Assembly (NCBI GenBank): GCA_964411125.1
Contig: CAYPJU010000037.1
Span: 1 to 56,046 of the forward strand
Reading direction: 5' to 3'
Length of the DNA stretch: 56,046 nucleotides
Source of the DNA: JBFIHF01 sp964411125
GTDB lineage: Bacteria; Myxococcota_A; Bradymonadia; Bradymonadales; Bradymonadaceae
Shown here: positions 28,367 through 36,393 of the stretch, piece after piece
Layout of the letters: each line of letters begins with the position of its first letter
How positions within the stretch are numbered: position 1 is the first letter of the stretch
Notes under the pieces: model-generated
Databases searched by the model: none
The model's input: the letters and a program-made list of their open reading frames with translations, nothing else
Told to the model about the DNA's origin: nothing
Program-made: the position numbers and the translations under genes

Positions 28367-29805
28367 CAGTAGTCCAGTTTGAGAGTGTCGCGAGGCTTCG
28401 ACCGCGGCTCCCTCTCTTTCGGGGGTTTCTTTGCGGCCTCATCCGACCGTTCGGCTTCGTCCGCGTCGACCTCTGACCGCTGCGGTTCCTCGGACGGTCG
28501 CCGAGGCTCCGTCGGAAGTTTCTCCGTCCCTTCGGGGTCGGGTACGTCCGTGACCGGCACCGATTCGTCCGTCGGTTCGTCCTGTTCCACCGCAGGGGGA
28601 GGTGCTCCGGCGTCGGGGACCACGACCGCTGCGGGGGCGGGCGGTGAAGCGGCGAGCTCCGTCGAGCCCGAAACGATCGGCTCGACCTCGGCTCCCGGCG
28701 CGTCGACGACGGCGTCGTTCGGGGGCCCCGTCGAAGAGCCGATCGCGACGGCGGCGCCGACCGCCACCAGAACACCGATGGTGGCTGCGACCGCGAGAGT
28801 TCGTCTCCCCGCCGACCGAAGGCCGACGAGATCGGTCTGTAGCGCCGGATCCTCGATTCTATCCCCGAGCGCCGTGAGCCGGACCGCGGGGGTGGTCTCT
28901 TTTGGGGCGTCCGGCTCACTCGCATCGTCCCTGGTCGTGGGGCCCGGCGGCGGCTCGGAGGCCGAGCCCGGAGCATCCAGGAGCGCGAGCTCCGCTCGCA
29001 GCGCCTCGGAAACTTCCTGCATCGTCGGCCGATGTTCCGGAGCCTTCTGCATCATCCGAGCGATCAGTGCTTCGACGACGTTGGAGGCGCGGCCGCTCGA
29101 CATGTGCGGGACCGGCTCCGTCACGTGTTTGATCAGGACGGCGGAGGCGGTGGACCCAAAGAACGGAAGCCGGTCCTCGAACATCTCGAAGAGCATGCAG
29201 CCGAGCGCGTAGACGTCGACCGCCGTGGTCACGTCTCCTCCCTGACATTGCTCTGGGCTCATGTAAGCAGGCGTTCCGTGCGCCTGCCCCTCCTGCGTCA
29301 ACCGAATCTCGTCTTCCCTCTTGATCCTCGCCAACCCGAAGTCGACCACCTTCACCTCGCCGTCGCGCGAGACGAGTACGTTCTCGGGCTTGAGGTCTCG
29401 GTGCAGGATTCCGTGCCCGTGGGCGTGCGCCATCGCCTCCGCAATCTCCGCGCCCCACCTCAGAAAATCCCGAACGTCGGCGCCCGCGTAGCGGTCGAGG
29501 AGGTCGACGCCGTCTACGAACTCACTGACGAGATACGGGGACCCCAGGTCTTCGGCCCACCCGAAGTCGTACACGCGAACGCAGCCGGGGTGGTCGAGCT
29601 GCCCGAGCGCTTTCGCTTCCCGTTCGAAACGGCTCCGAATGTCCGATTCTTCGGCGAGCTTCGGGTGCATGAACTTCACCGCGACCGTCCGGTCGACCAC
29701 GAGCTGCTCCGCTCGATAGACGGCCCCCATCGCACCTTCGCCCAGCAGGTTTTTCAGCCGGTATCGTCCATCGACGACACGGCCCTCCAGGATGTCCAGG
29801 TCCAC
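28366..29805 (-). CDS. Ser/Thr protein kinase with extracytoplasmic tail
   Basis: A 479-residue kinase. A GTG start at 29805 is chosen because the kinase fold begins only 12 residues later and a GGAG lies about 10 bp upstream; longer in-frame options lack a domain. Motifs: GEGAMG glycine loop, VAVKFMH lysine, HRDLKPEN, a canonical DFGLA, and GTPAYMSPEQ. One transmembrane helix (TLAVAATIGVLVAVGAAVAI) separates the kinase from a Pro/Glu/Arg-rich, low-complexity exterior tail of about 120 residues without a recognised sensor domain. It is the first gene of the operon kinase, TPR protein, lipoprotein, sigma-54 activator. Confidence 0.92.
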   Translation of the reverse strand: MDLDILEGRVVDGRYRLKNLLGEGAMGAVYRAEQLVVDRTVAVKFMHPKLAEESDIRSRFEREAKALGQLDHPGCVRVYDFGWAEDLGSPYLVSEFVDGVDLLDRYAGADVRDFLRWGAEIAEAMAHAHGHGILHRDLKPENVLVSRDGEVKVVDFGLARIKREDEIRLTQEGQAHGTPAYMSPEQCQGGDVTTAVDVYALGCMLFEMFEDRLPFFGSTASAVLIKHVTEPVPHMSSGRASNVVEALIARMMQKAPEHRPTMQEVSEALRAELALLDAPGSASEPPPGPTTRDDASEPDAPKETTPAVRLTALGDRIEDPALQTDLVGLRSAGRRTLAVAATIGVLVAVGAAVAIGSSTGPPNDAVVDAPGAEVEPIVSGSTELAASPPAPAAVVVPDAGAPPPAVEQDEPTDESVPVTDVPDPEGTEKLPTEPRRPSEEPQRSEVDADEAERSDEAAKKPPKEREPRSKPRDTLKLDY

Positions 29806-29863
29806 GAGTTGTCCACTCCGAGTTGTCGAGATTACACCACGGCGCTTGGTCGAGGGCAAGCAA

Positions 29864-29878
29864 CTGCACTTTTTGCAG
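29864..29878. promoter_or_regulatory. Inverted repeat CTGCA-N5-TGCAG, site 1
   Basis: A perfect 5-bp inverted repeat CTGCA CTTTT TGCAG in the divergent spacer between the kinase operon (start 29805) and the giant surface protein (start 30044). A second site of the same design lies 29 bp away, centre to centre. Placement and symmetry suggest a dimeric repressor or activator. Confidence 0.55.
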
Positions 29879-29891
29879 GAGGTAGGACCGA

Positions 29892-29908
29892 CCTGCAAAC
29901 GATGCAGG
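29892..29908. promoter_or_regulatory. Inverted repeat CCTGCA-N5-TGCAGG, site 2
   Basis: A perfect 6-bp inverted repeat CCTGCA AACGA TGCAGG with the same 5-nt spacer as the site at 29864-29878. Two such sites in one intergenic region are hard to explain by chance and mark a likely operator pair. Confidence 0.55.
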
Positions 29909-30043
29909 AACCACAGTCCCCATCGCTCTAGCTGAGTTGTAATTTTCCGTTGCGGTTGCGCGTCTGCGGCGTCTCGGCGAGCTGGCACCGCCCTTGCTCT
30001 TCAGCCCCCTGCCCACAAGTAGAACCAAGCAATGAGGAGTGAA

Positions 30044-33000
30044 ATGGGGAATCGACATTACATCTGGGGATCGAATGGACGCTGGTTGACCAGTCTCGTC
30101 GCCGTGGGAGCGGTGACGCTCTACGCACACACCGCTTTCGCCCAGTGCACGTTGCTCGATCCGGACCCGGATTTGGATGACATCTGCAGCTCGGACGACA
30201 ACTGCGAGTTGGTGTACAACCCGAGCCAGACCGACACCGACGGCGACACGTTCGGGGACGCCTGCGACCTCGACGACGACGACGACGGCCTGGCCGACGG
30301 GCTCGACAACTGTCGCCTGGTCGACAACCCATCGCAGCGAGACACCGACACCGACGGGGTCGGTGACGCGTGCGACGACGACGACGACGGCGACGGCGTC
30401 GCCGACGGTGCCGACAATTGCCCCACTCGCCCGAACCCCGACCAGCTCGACACCGATGCAGACGGAGCGGGCGACGCATGCGACGACGATGACGACGGCG
30501 ACGGTGTCACCGACGAAGTCGACGTGTGTGTCTTGATCCCGAACGCCGCGCAGGTCGATCTCGATGGAGACGGCGCGGGTGACGAGTGTGACCCCGACGA
30601 CGACGGCGACGGCGTGGACGACGAGTTCGACGTCTGCATCGGCGTCGCGAACGCCGGCCAGCTCGACACCGACGGCGATGGGGTGGGCGATGCCTGCGAC
30701 CCCGACGACGATGGCGACGGTGTCGACGACGCGAACGACAACTGCGTGCTGACCGCGAACGCCGATCAAGCGGACGCAGACGCCAACGGGTTCGGCGACG
30801 CGTGCGACACCGGTGACGACGACGGAGACGGCGTCCCGAACCTCGCCGATAACTGCAGCGACATCGCCAACGCGACGCAGCTCGACCTCGACGGAGATGG
30901 AGTCGGCGACGACTGCGACGACGACGTCGACGGCGACGGAGTCGACGACGCGTTCGACGTTTGCGTGACGGTCCCCGACCCTCTGCAGCTCGACTCCGAT
31001 GGAGACGGACGAGGCGACGCCTGCGTGCAGGACGACGACGGTGACGGGATCATCGACGTCTTCGACAACTGCATCTCGGTGGAGAACCCGAATCAGGCGG
31101 ACACCGACGGCGACGGGCTGGGCGATAGCTGCGACGACGACGACGACGACGACGGGATCACCGATGCCGTCGATATCTGCGCAACCGTGGTGGATCCTGC
31201 GCAGCTCGACATGGACGGTGACGGGATAGGCGATGCCTGCGACGACGACGACGACGCCGACGGTGTCGACGATGTCGACGACAATTGCCAGTTCACGCCG
31301 AACGCCGACCAGAGCGACGTCGATGGCGATGGGCTCGGTGACGTCTGTGACGAAGACAACGACAACGATGGTGTCAGCGACGGCGACGATAACTGCCCGA
31401 TGATTCCGAACGCGAACCAGGCGGACCTGGACGGCGACGGGATCGGAGACGCGTGCGATCCCGACGACGACGGCGATGGCGTCGACGACACCCTCGACCT
31501 CTGCTCGAGGGTCGCGGACCCGGATCAGGCCGACGCCGACGGCGACGGCATCGGTGACGCTTGTGACACCGACACCGATACGGATGGCGACGGCGTCGAC
31601 GACGGCGTCGACAACTGCGATGCCGCGAACCCCACCCAGTCCGACCTCGACGGCGACGGAGTGGGCGACGAATGCGACACCGACGACGATGACGATGGAG
31701 CGCTCGACGACGCGGACAACTGCGCGGCGACCGCGAACGCCGACCAGGCGGACCTAGACGGCGATGGTGTCGGGGACGTTTGCGACGACGACCTCGACGG
31801 AGACGGAGTCGACGACGCGACGGACAATTGCGTCGCGGCTCCCAACGCCGACCAGGCGGACACGGACGCCGACGGGCGCGGAGACGCCTGCGACGACGAC
31901 GACGACGGCGACGGAGTTCCCGACGCCACCGACAACTGCGTCGCGACGGAGAACCCCGGACAGACCGACTCCGACGGCGACGGAATCGGCAATGCGTGCG
32001 ACGACGACGATGACGGTGACGGCGTCGCCGACGTGGACGACAACTGCGAGACGATCACGAACGCCGACCAGGAAGACGCCGACGCCGATGCGGTCGGTGA
32101 CGCCTGCGACCCCGACAGCGACGGGGACGGCGTCTCCGACGACGGACGCGACAACTGCCCCACGACCCCGAACTCCAATCAGGTCGACGCCGACAACGAC
32201 GGGGTCGGTGATGCCTGCGACCCCGACGCCGACGGCGACGGAACCGATGGTGCCATCGACAACTGCCCGCTCGTCTTCAACCCGCGACAGGAAGACGCCG
32301 ATGGAAACGGTACCGGCGACGCCTGCGAGGGCGATGCCGACGGGGACGGGGTGGACGACGCTGCCGACAACTGCCCGGCCGTCTTCAACCCCGGCCAGGG
32401 CGACCGCGACGACGACGGGGTCGGCGATGCCTGCGCCCCCGACGTGGACGGCGACGGCGTCGCCGATTCCATCGACAACTGCCGGTTCGAGCCGAACCCG
32501 GGACAGGAAGACTCCGATGGCGACGGAATTGGCGACGCATGTGCCGGGGACGCGGACGGCGACGGTGTCGACGACGGCAGCGACAACTGCCCGTTCGACC
32601 CGAACCCGGGCCAGGAAGACACCGACGGCAACGGCATCGGCGACGCCTGTGAAGGGGACGCGGACGGCGACGGTGTCGACGATGGCAACGACAACTGCCC
32701 CGTCGACCCGAACGCCGACCAGGCCGACGCTGACGCAGATGGCGTGGGTGACGCCTGCGAAGGCGACGGCGAAGAAGACGCTGACGGCGACGGAGTGCCC
32801 GACGGCGACGACAACTGCCCGGTCGACTCGAACCCCGACCAGGCCGATGCCGACGACGACGGAGTCGGTGACGCCTGTGACGATGGGGAAGGAACCGGTT
32901 CGGACGACGGAGACGACAATCCCGACGACGAAGGTGGGAACGACGACGGCACGGACCCGGACGACGAAGACGACGACGACGTGGTCGACGACGACGACCC

Positions 33001-34675
33001 CTCGCGGAACCTCGTCGCCGTCGGCGCCGGGTGTTCCACCACCCCCTCGGGTCCGAGCCCGTGGCCGCTCTTCCTCCTCTTCGGCGTGCTCGTCCTTCGA
33101 CGCCGCCGGCGCGTGGTCCTCGCCGCGCTCCCGCTGCTGCTCGTCGCGAGCAGCGCATCGGCGCAAGGCTACGACGCACTGCGGCTCGAGACGTTCGGGC
33201 TCGACAACGGTGCGGTGACCGTGGCCGGTTCACCCACGCTGGCACCGCTGAACGCTTCGGCCGCCGCGACGTATGCCTACGCCAACGAGACCGGGCGCCT
33301 GGTCGACGTCGACACCGACGAACAGGTCGACTCCATCTCGGCCGCCGAACACGCGATCTTGCTCCGCGGAGGCTTCGGCATCATCGAAAACCTCAGCGCG
33401 CACGTGCTGCTCCCGATCCTCTTGAGCCGCCAGTCCGGCGACTTCGACCTCGCGTCGACCAGCGTCGGGGACCTCGATTTTCGCGTGCACTACGCCTTCC
33501 TCGATCGGCGGAACGATCCGGTCGGCTTCGCCGTCCAGGGACTGCTCGGCGTGCCGACTGGTTCTCGTGAAGACCTCACCGGGGCCGGCGCGGTCACCGG
33601 AGGCGCGAACCTCGTCCTCGACGCCGAGATACGGCGCTTCAGCCCGCTCGGAAACCTCGGCTATCGCTTCCAGCCGAGCCGCGAGTTCATGGGGGGAGAG
33701 AGCGACGACGTCGTGACGTACGGCACCGGCGGTCGCGTCGACGTCGTCCCCGACACCGTCCAGGCGATGCTCGAGCTCAGCGGTGAGGTCGAGATCGCCG
33801 AAGGGCGAACGCGCAACGAAATCCTCCTCGCCGCCAACTTCCGAACCGGAGGGTTCTCTTTCACCCTTGGGGGTGGCCCCGGCATCGGCCGAGAGCTCGG
33901 GACCCCCGACTACCGCGTCTTCGCCGACGTCGGCTTCGTCCCCTACGAGCCCGAGGAAGAGATCCCCGTCGAACCGACCGTCGCGGAGGTCGCCGAGGTC
34001 GCCGAGAAGGAAGACCGCGACGGCGACGGATTCCCCGACTCGCTCGACCCGTGCCCCGACCAGCCCGAAGACCTCGACGGCTTCGAGGACAACGACGGCT
34101 GCCCCGAGGCCGACAACGACGGCGACGGACTCGAAGACGACGTCGACAAATGTGCCAACCAGGCCGAAGACATCGACGGCTTCGCCGACGAAGACGGCTG
34201 CCCCGATCTCGACAACGACGGCGACGGGATCCCCGACGAGACCGACAAGTGCCCCGTCGACGCCGAGGTTATCAACGGCTTCCGCGACGAGGACGGATGT
34301 CCCGACGAGAAGCCGACCTACACGTTCGAGAAGGAAAAACCGGTCATCCTCTACTCGATCAAGTTCAAGACCAACAGTCACGAACTTCTCCCCGAGTCCT
34401 ACCCGATCCTCGACGACGTCGCGAAATCCCTCGCGGCCCAGCCCGAAGTCCGCGTGCGGATCGAGGGACACACCGACGACCGCGGGGACGACTCCTTCAA
34501 CCTCAACCTGAGTCAGCGGCGAGCCCTCTCCGTGACCAACTACCTCATCGGTAAGGGCACGAAGCAGGAACGGCTCGAGTACGAAGGATACGGCGAGACG
34601 AGGCCGATGGAGCCCAACACGAGCGACGAAGCGCGCGCGAAGAACCGCCGCGTCGAATTCCGCGTGATCGACTGA
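30044..34675 (+). CDS. Giant thrombospondin-3-repeat protein fused to an OmpA-family protein
   Basis: A 1543-residue protein. Start 30044 is supported by GAGGAG five bases upstream, and a signal peptide ends AHTAFAQ. Residues about 40-980 are 25 acidic calcium-binding repeats of thrombospondin-3 type (DxDxDGxxDxxDNC, counted by eye). Then comes GCSTTPSGPSPWP followed by a hydrophobic stretch and RRRRR, very like a MYXO-CTERM sorting tail. It runs without a stop straight into a second signal peptide (VVLAALPLLLVASSASAQ). A beta-barrel-like region, three more calcium repeats and a C-terminal OmpA domain follow, with RVRIEGHTDDRG and NRRVEFRV (peptidoglycan binding). An in-frame GTG at 33086 could start the second half independently, but has no ribosome-binding site. 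It probably yields a surface-anchored calcium-rich stalk plus an outer-membrane anchor. Confidence 0.9.
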   Translation: MGNRHYIWGSNGRWLTSLVAVGAVTLYAHTAFAQCTLLDPDPDLDDICSSDDNCELVYNPSQTDTDGDTFGDACDLDDDDDGLADGLDNCRLVDNPSQRDTDTDGVGDACDDDDDGDGVADGADNCPTRPNPDQLDTDADGAGDACDDDDDGDGVTDEVDVCVLIPNAAQVDLDGDGAGDECDPDDDGDGVDDEFDVCIGVANAGQLDTDGDGVGDACDPDDDGDGVDDANDNCVLTANADQADADANGFGDACDTGDDDGDGVPNLADNCSDIANATQLDLDGDGVGDDCDDDVDGDGVDDAFDVCVTVPDPLQLDSDGDGRGDACVQDDDGDGIIDVFDNCISVENPNQADTDGDGLGDSCDDDDDDDGITDAVDICATVVDPAQLDMDGDGIGDACDDDDDADGVDDVDDNCQFTPNADQSDVDGDGLGDVCDEDNDNDGVSDGDDNCPMIPNANQADLDGDGIGDACDPDDDGDGVDDTLDLCSRVADPDQADADGDGIGDACDTDTDTDGDGVDDGVDNCDAANPTQSDLDGDGVGDECDTDDDDDGALDDADNCAATANADQADLDGDGVGDVCDDDLDGDGVDDATDNCVAAPNADQADTDADGRGDACDDDDDGDGVPDATDNCVATENPGQTDSDGDGIGNACDDDDDGDGVADVDDNCETITNADQEDADADAVGDACDPDSDGDGVSDDGRDNCPTTPNSNQVDADNDGVGDACDPDADGDGTDGAIDNCPLVFNPRQEDADGNGTGDACEGDADGDGVDDAADNCPAVFNPGQGDRDDDGVGDACAPDVDGDGVADSIDNCRFEPNPGQEDSDGDGIGDACAGDADGDGVDDGSDNCPFDPNPGQEDTDGNGIGDACEGDADGDGVDDGNDNCPVDPNADQADADADGVGDACEGDGEEDADGDGVPDGDDNCPVDSNPDQADADDDGVGDACDDGEGTGSDDGDDNPDDEGGNDDGTDPDDEDDDDVVDDDDPSRNLVAVGAGCSTTPSGPSPWPLFLLFGVLVLRRRRRVVLAALPLLLVASSASAQGYDALRLETFGLDNGAVTVAGSPTLAPLNASAAATYAYANETGRLVDVDTDEQVDSISAAEHAILLRGGFGIIENLSAHVLLPILLSRQSGDFDLASTSVGDLDFRVHYAFLDRRNDPVGFAVQGLLGVPTGSREDLTGAGAVTGGANLVLDAEIRRFSPLGNLGYRFQPSREFMGGESDDVVTYGTGGRVDVVPDTVQAMLELSGEVEIAEGRTRNEILLAANFRTGGFSFTLGGGPGIGRELGTPDYRVFADVGFVPYEPEEEIPVEPTVAEVAEVAEKEDRDGDGFPDSLDPCPDQPEDLDGFEDNDGCPEADNDGDGLEDDVDKCANQAEDIDGFADEDGCPDLDNDGDGIPDETDKCPVDAEVINGFRDEDGCPDEKPTYTFEKEKPVILYSIKFKTNSHELLPESYPILDDVAKSLAAQPEVRVRIEGHTDDRGDDSFNLNLSQRRALSVTNYLIGKGTKQERLEYEGYGETRPMEPNTSDEARAKNRRVEFRVID

Positions 34676-34736
34676 TTCGTCTTCGCGCCTCCTCGGAGGC
34701 CCGAAGCGCCCGGCGCGACTGCGCGCGTCGGGCGTA

Positions 34737-34769
34737 GCCCCCGGTCTGGGCCGACCGGGGGCATTTTTT
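34737..34769 (+). terminator. Rho-independent terminator
   Basis: A 10-bp perfect stem GCCCCCGGTC / GACCGGGGGC with a 6-nt loop, followed by ATTTTTTG, about 60 bp after the stop of the giant surface protein. It is the clearest intrinsic terminator in the window. Confidence 0.9.
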
Positions 34770-34780
34770 GTTCATGCCGT

Positions 34781-34815
34781 GCGCTATTGTGAAGCTTTGG
34801 TTCATTAAATAGCGC
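34781..34815. promoter_or_regulatory. AT-rich upstream region with 8-bp inverted repeat
   Basis: GCGCTATT and AATAGCGC form a perfect 8-bp inverted repeat separated by 19 nt, in a conspicuously AT-rich stretch (about 34780-34860) upstream of the WD40-like lipoprotein. It could be an operator or part of the promoter. No confident -35/-10 was assigned. Confidence 0.4.
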
Positions 34816-34881
34816 AAATAGAAGTGATTGAGTTGTTTATGGGGCAAGCTATTCTCGACTCGAACTACGGAGGAGAACGGC

Positions 34882-36387
34882 ATGCGTTTCAAGACTCTAG
34901 CTTTCGTCACGGCTTCGCTCACGACCACCGCTTGCGGCGGGATAGAATCGTCACCCGGTGAGGTGGAGCCCTGGACGATCGAGGAGATCCCTACGATCGA
35001 CACGTCCGAGCCTCGGCAGGACGACCCGGGCCCCGAGATCCGCGACCCGGAGGTCGCAACACCCGAGGTTCCCCGGCAGGAGAGCTGCAACCCGGGCTTG
35101 ATCCGCGAGACGCAGAACTTCAGCTACCACCTGGGGCAACGTGACGTCGCTTTCTCCGCCAACGGTGAGATGGTCCACACCCTCCCGGGGCAGTGGGGGC
35201 AACTTCACTCGCTGAGGGCGAGCGACGGGACGGCGTTCGTCGTGCCCGTTCAGGCACCGCTCGACTTCGAGCCCCGGTCCGGTCGAATCGCCGCGATGTT
35301 GGACGCCGATGGGGAGTCGAGCCTCGTGGTCTACGAGCCCGGTGGGACGGAGCTGATTCGCCTCCAGAGCGAACCCTACCGGGAGCAGATCACCGCGCGT
35401 ATCTCGCCGGGGGGCGACCGGTTGGCGGTCGCGCGATGCACCGCGGACGACGGAGCGTCACTGGAATGGTACGACCTCGACAGCGCGCGAGAGCTGGGGC
35501 GGATCGACACGGTCGAGGAGGGGGTCGAATGTCCCCTTTACTCCGAGCACCACACCATCATCGACTTCCGCGGTGACGAGCTCGTCGTCGCCTTCACGTG
35601 GGAGGGGACGCTCCAGGTCGTCGACATGAACGACGGGACCGTCCGCCAGCGGTTGCTCGCCCACGACTACCTCCCCGACGCGGAGGCCGGCGACCTCTAC
35701 CGACCGCGCATTCTCGACCTCGCGATTCACCCGCACGGCGGGACCCTCGCCACGTCCGGCATCGACGGTCGCGTCCGTTTCTGGAACGCCGATACCCTGG
35801 AGCCGGTCGGTGAGCCGCTCGCCACCAGCCACGCCACCATCAATCTCTACACCTACATGCCCCATCGGACCGTCTCCCCCGTGGAGTGGAGCCCGGGCGG
35901 AGACACCTTCGCGTTCACCAACCCAGACGGAGAGGTAGAACTCCGGGGAGCGCTGGAGGGCAAGCTCTCCGCGGGAGATCCGGGCCCGGAGATGCTCGGA
36001 GACGTGAACGCTCCGGTCAGCCTCGCGTTCCACCCCGAGGGGGGCGTCGCGGTCTCCTACAACTACTCGGTCGGCCTCTACGGCTGCAACGCGCCCACGT
36101 CCGCTCCCCCGCAGGTCCTCGCGCCGCTCACCCTGCGCGCGGATCGCACGTCGGTACGGACGTACGACGCGATCACCGTGAGCATCGTCGGTCTCTCCGA
36201 CCCCACCGTCCCGCGTCGTCTCTTCGTCGACGGCGAGGAAGTGTGGGCTCACTGGCAAGGAGACCAGGCCACGGTCTCGTTCGCCGAACCGGGTTCTCGA
36301 ACGCTCCGCGTCGAAACGACCGATGGTGAGGTGAGCCAGGAGGGAACGATCGACGTGGTCGTCTTGCCCCGCGCGGAGGGCCAGTGA
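34882..36387 (+). CDS. WD40-like beta-propeller lipoprotein
   Basis: A 501-residue lipoprotein. The start at 34882 is marked by GGAGGAG 6 bp upstream. The signal peptide ends LTTTAC. After a Pro/Glu-rich linker come repeating four-stranded blade-like units (VAFSANGEMVHTLPG, ARISPGGDRLAVARC, LAIHPHGGTLATSGIDGRVR, VEWSPGGDTFAFTNPDGEV, LAFHPEGGVAVSYN). These are typical of WD40/YVTN-type propellers, followed by an Ig-like C-terminal domain. It is likely a protein-interaction scaffold at the cell surface or periplasm. Its stop is only 6 bp from that of the convergent STAND regulator. Confidence 0.87.
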   Translation: MRFKTLAFVTASLTTTACGGIESSPGEVEPWTIEEIPTIDTSEPRQDDPGPEIRDPEVATPEVPRQESCNPGLIRETQNFSYHLGQRDVAFSANGEMVHTLPGQWGQLHSLRASDGTAFVVPVQAPLDFEPRSGRIAAMLDADGESSLVVYEPGGTELIRLQSEPYREQITARISPGGDRLAVARCTADDGASLEWYDLDSARELGRIDTVEEGVECPLYSEHHTIIDFRGDELVVAFTWEGTLQVVDMNDGTVRQRLLAHDYLPDAEAGDLYRPRILDLAIHPHGGTLATSGIDGRVRFWNADTLEPVGEPLATSHATINLYTYMPHRTVSPVEWSPGGDTFAFTNPDGEVELRGALEGKLSAGDPGPEMLGDVNAPVSLAFHPEGGVAVSYNYSVGLYGCNAPTSAPPQVLAPLTLRADRTSVRTYDAITVSIVGLSDPTVPRRLFVDGEEVWAHWQGDQATVSFAEPGSRTLRVETTDGEVSQEGTIDVVVLPRAEGQ

Positions 36388-36393
36388 CCGCGG

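Noticed and set aside
29880..29930. Sigma-54 (-24/-12) promoter in front of the kinase operon
   Set aside because: GG and GC elements can be found (TGG...TTTGCA) but the spacing is 14 instead of 10, so it does not match the consensus.
31754..33166. Long minus-strand frames opposite the calcium-repeat gene (also 32179-33042, 29522-30769)
   Set aside because: They mirror the highly repetitive GAC/GGC-rich plus-strand repeats, give Val/Ser-rich low-complexity proteins and have no domain. The plus-strand frame has signal peptide, ribosome-binding site and known repeats.
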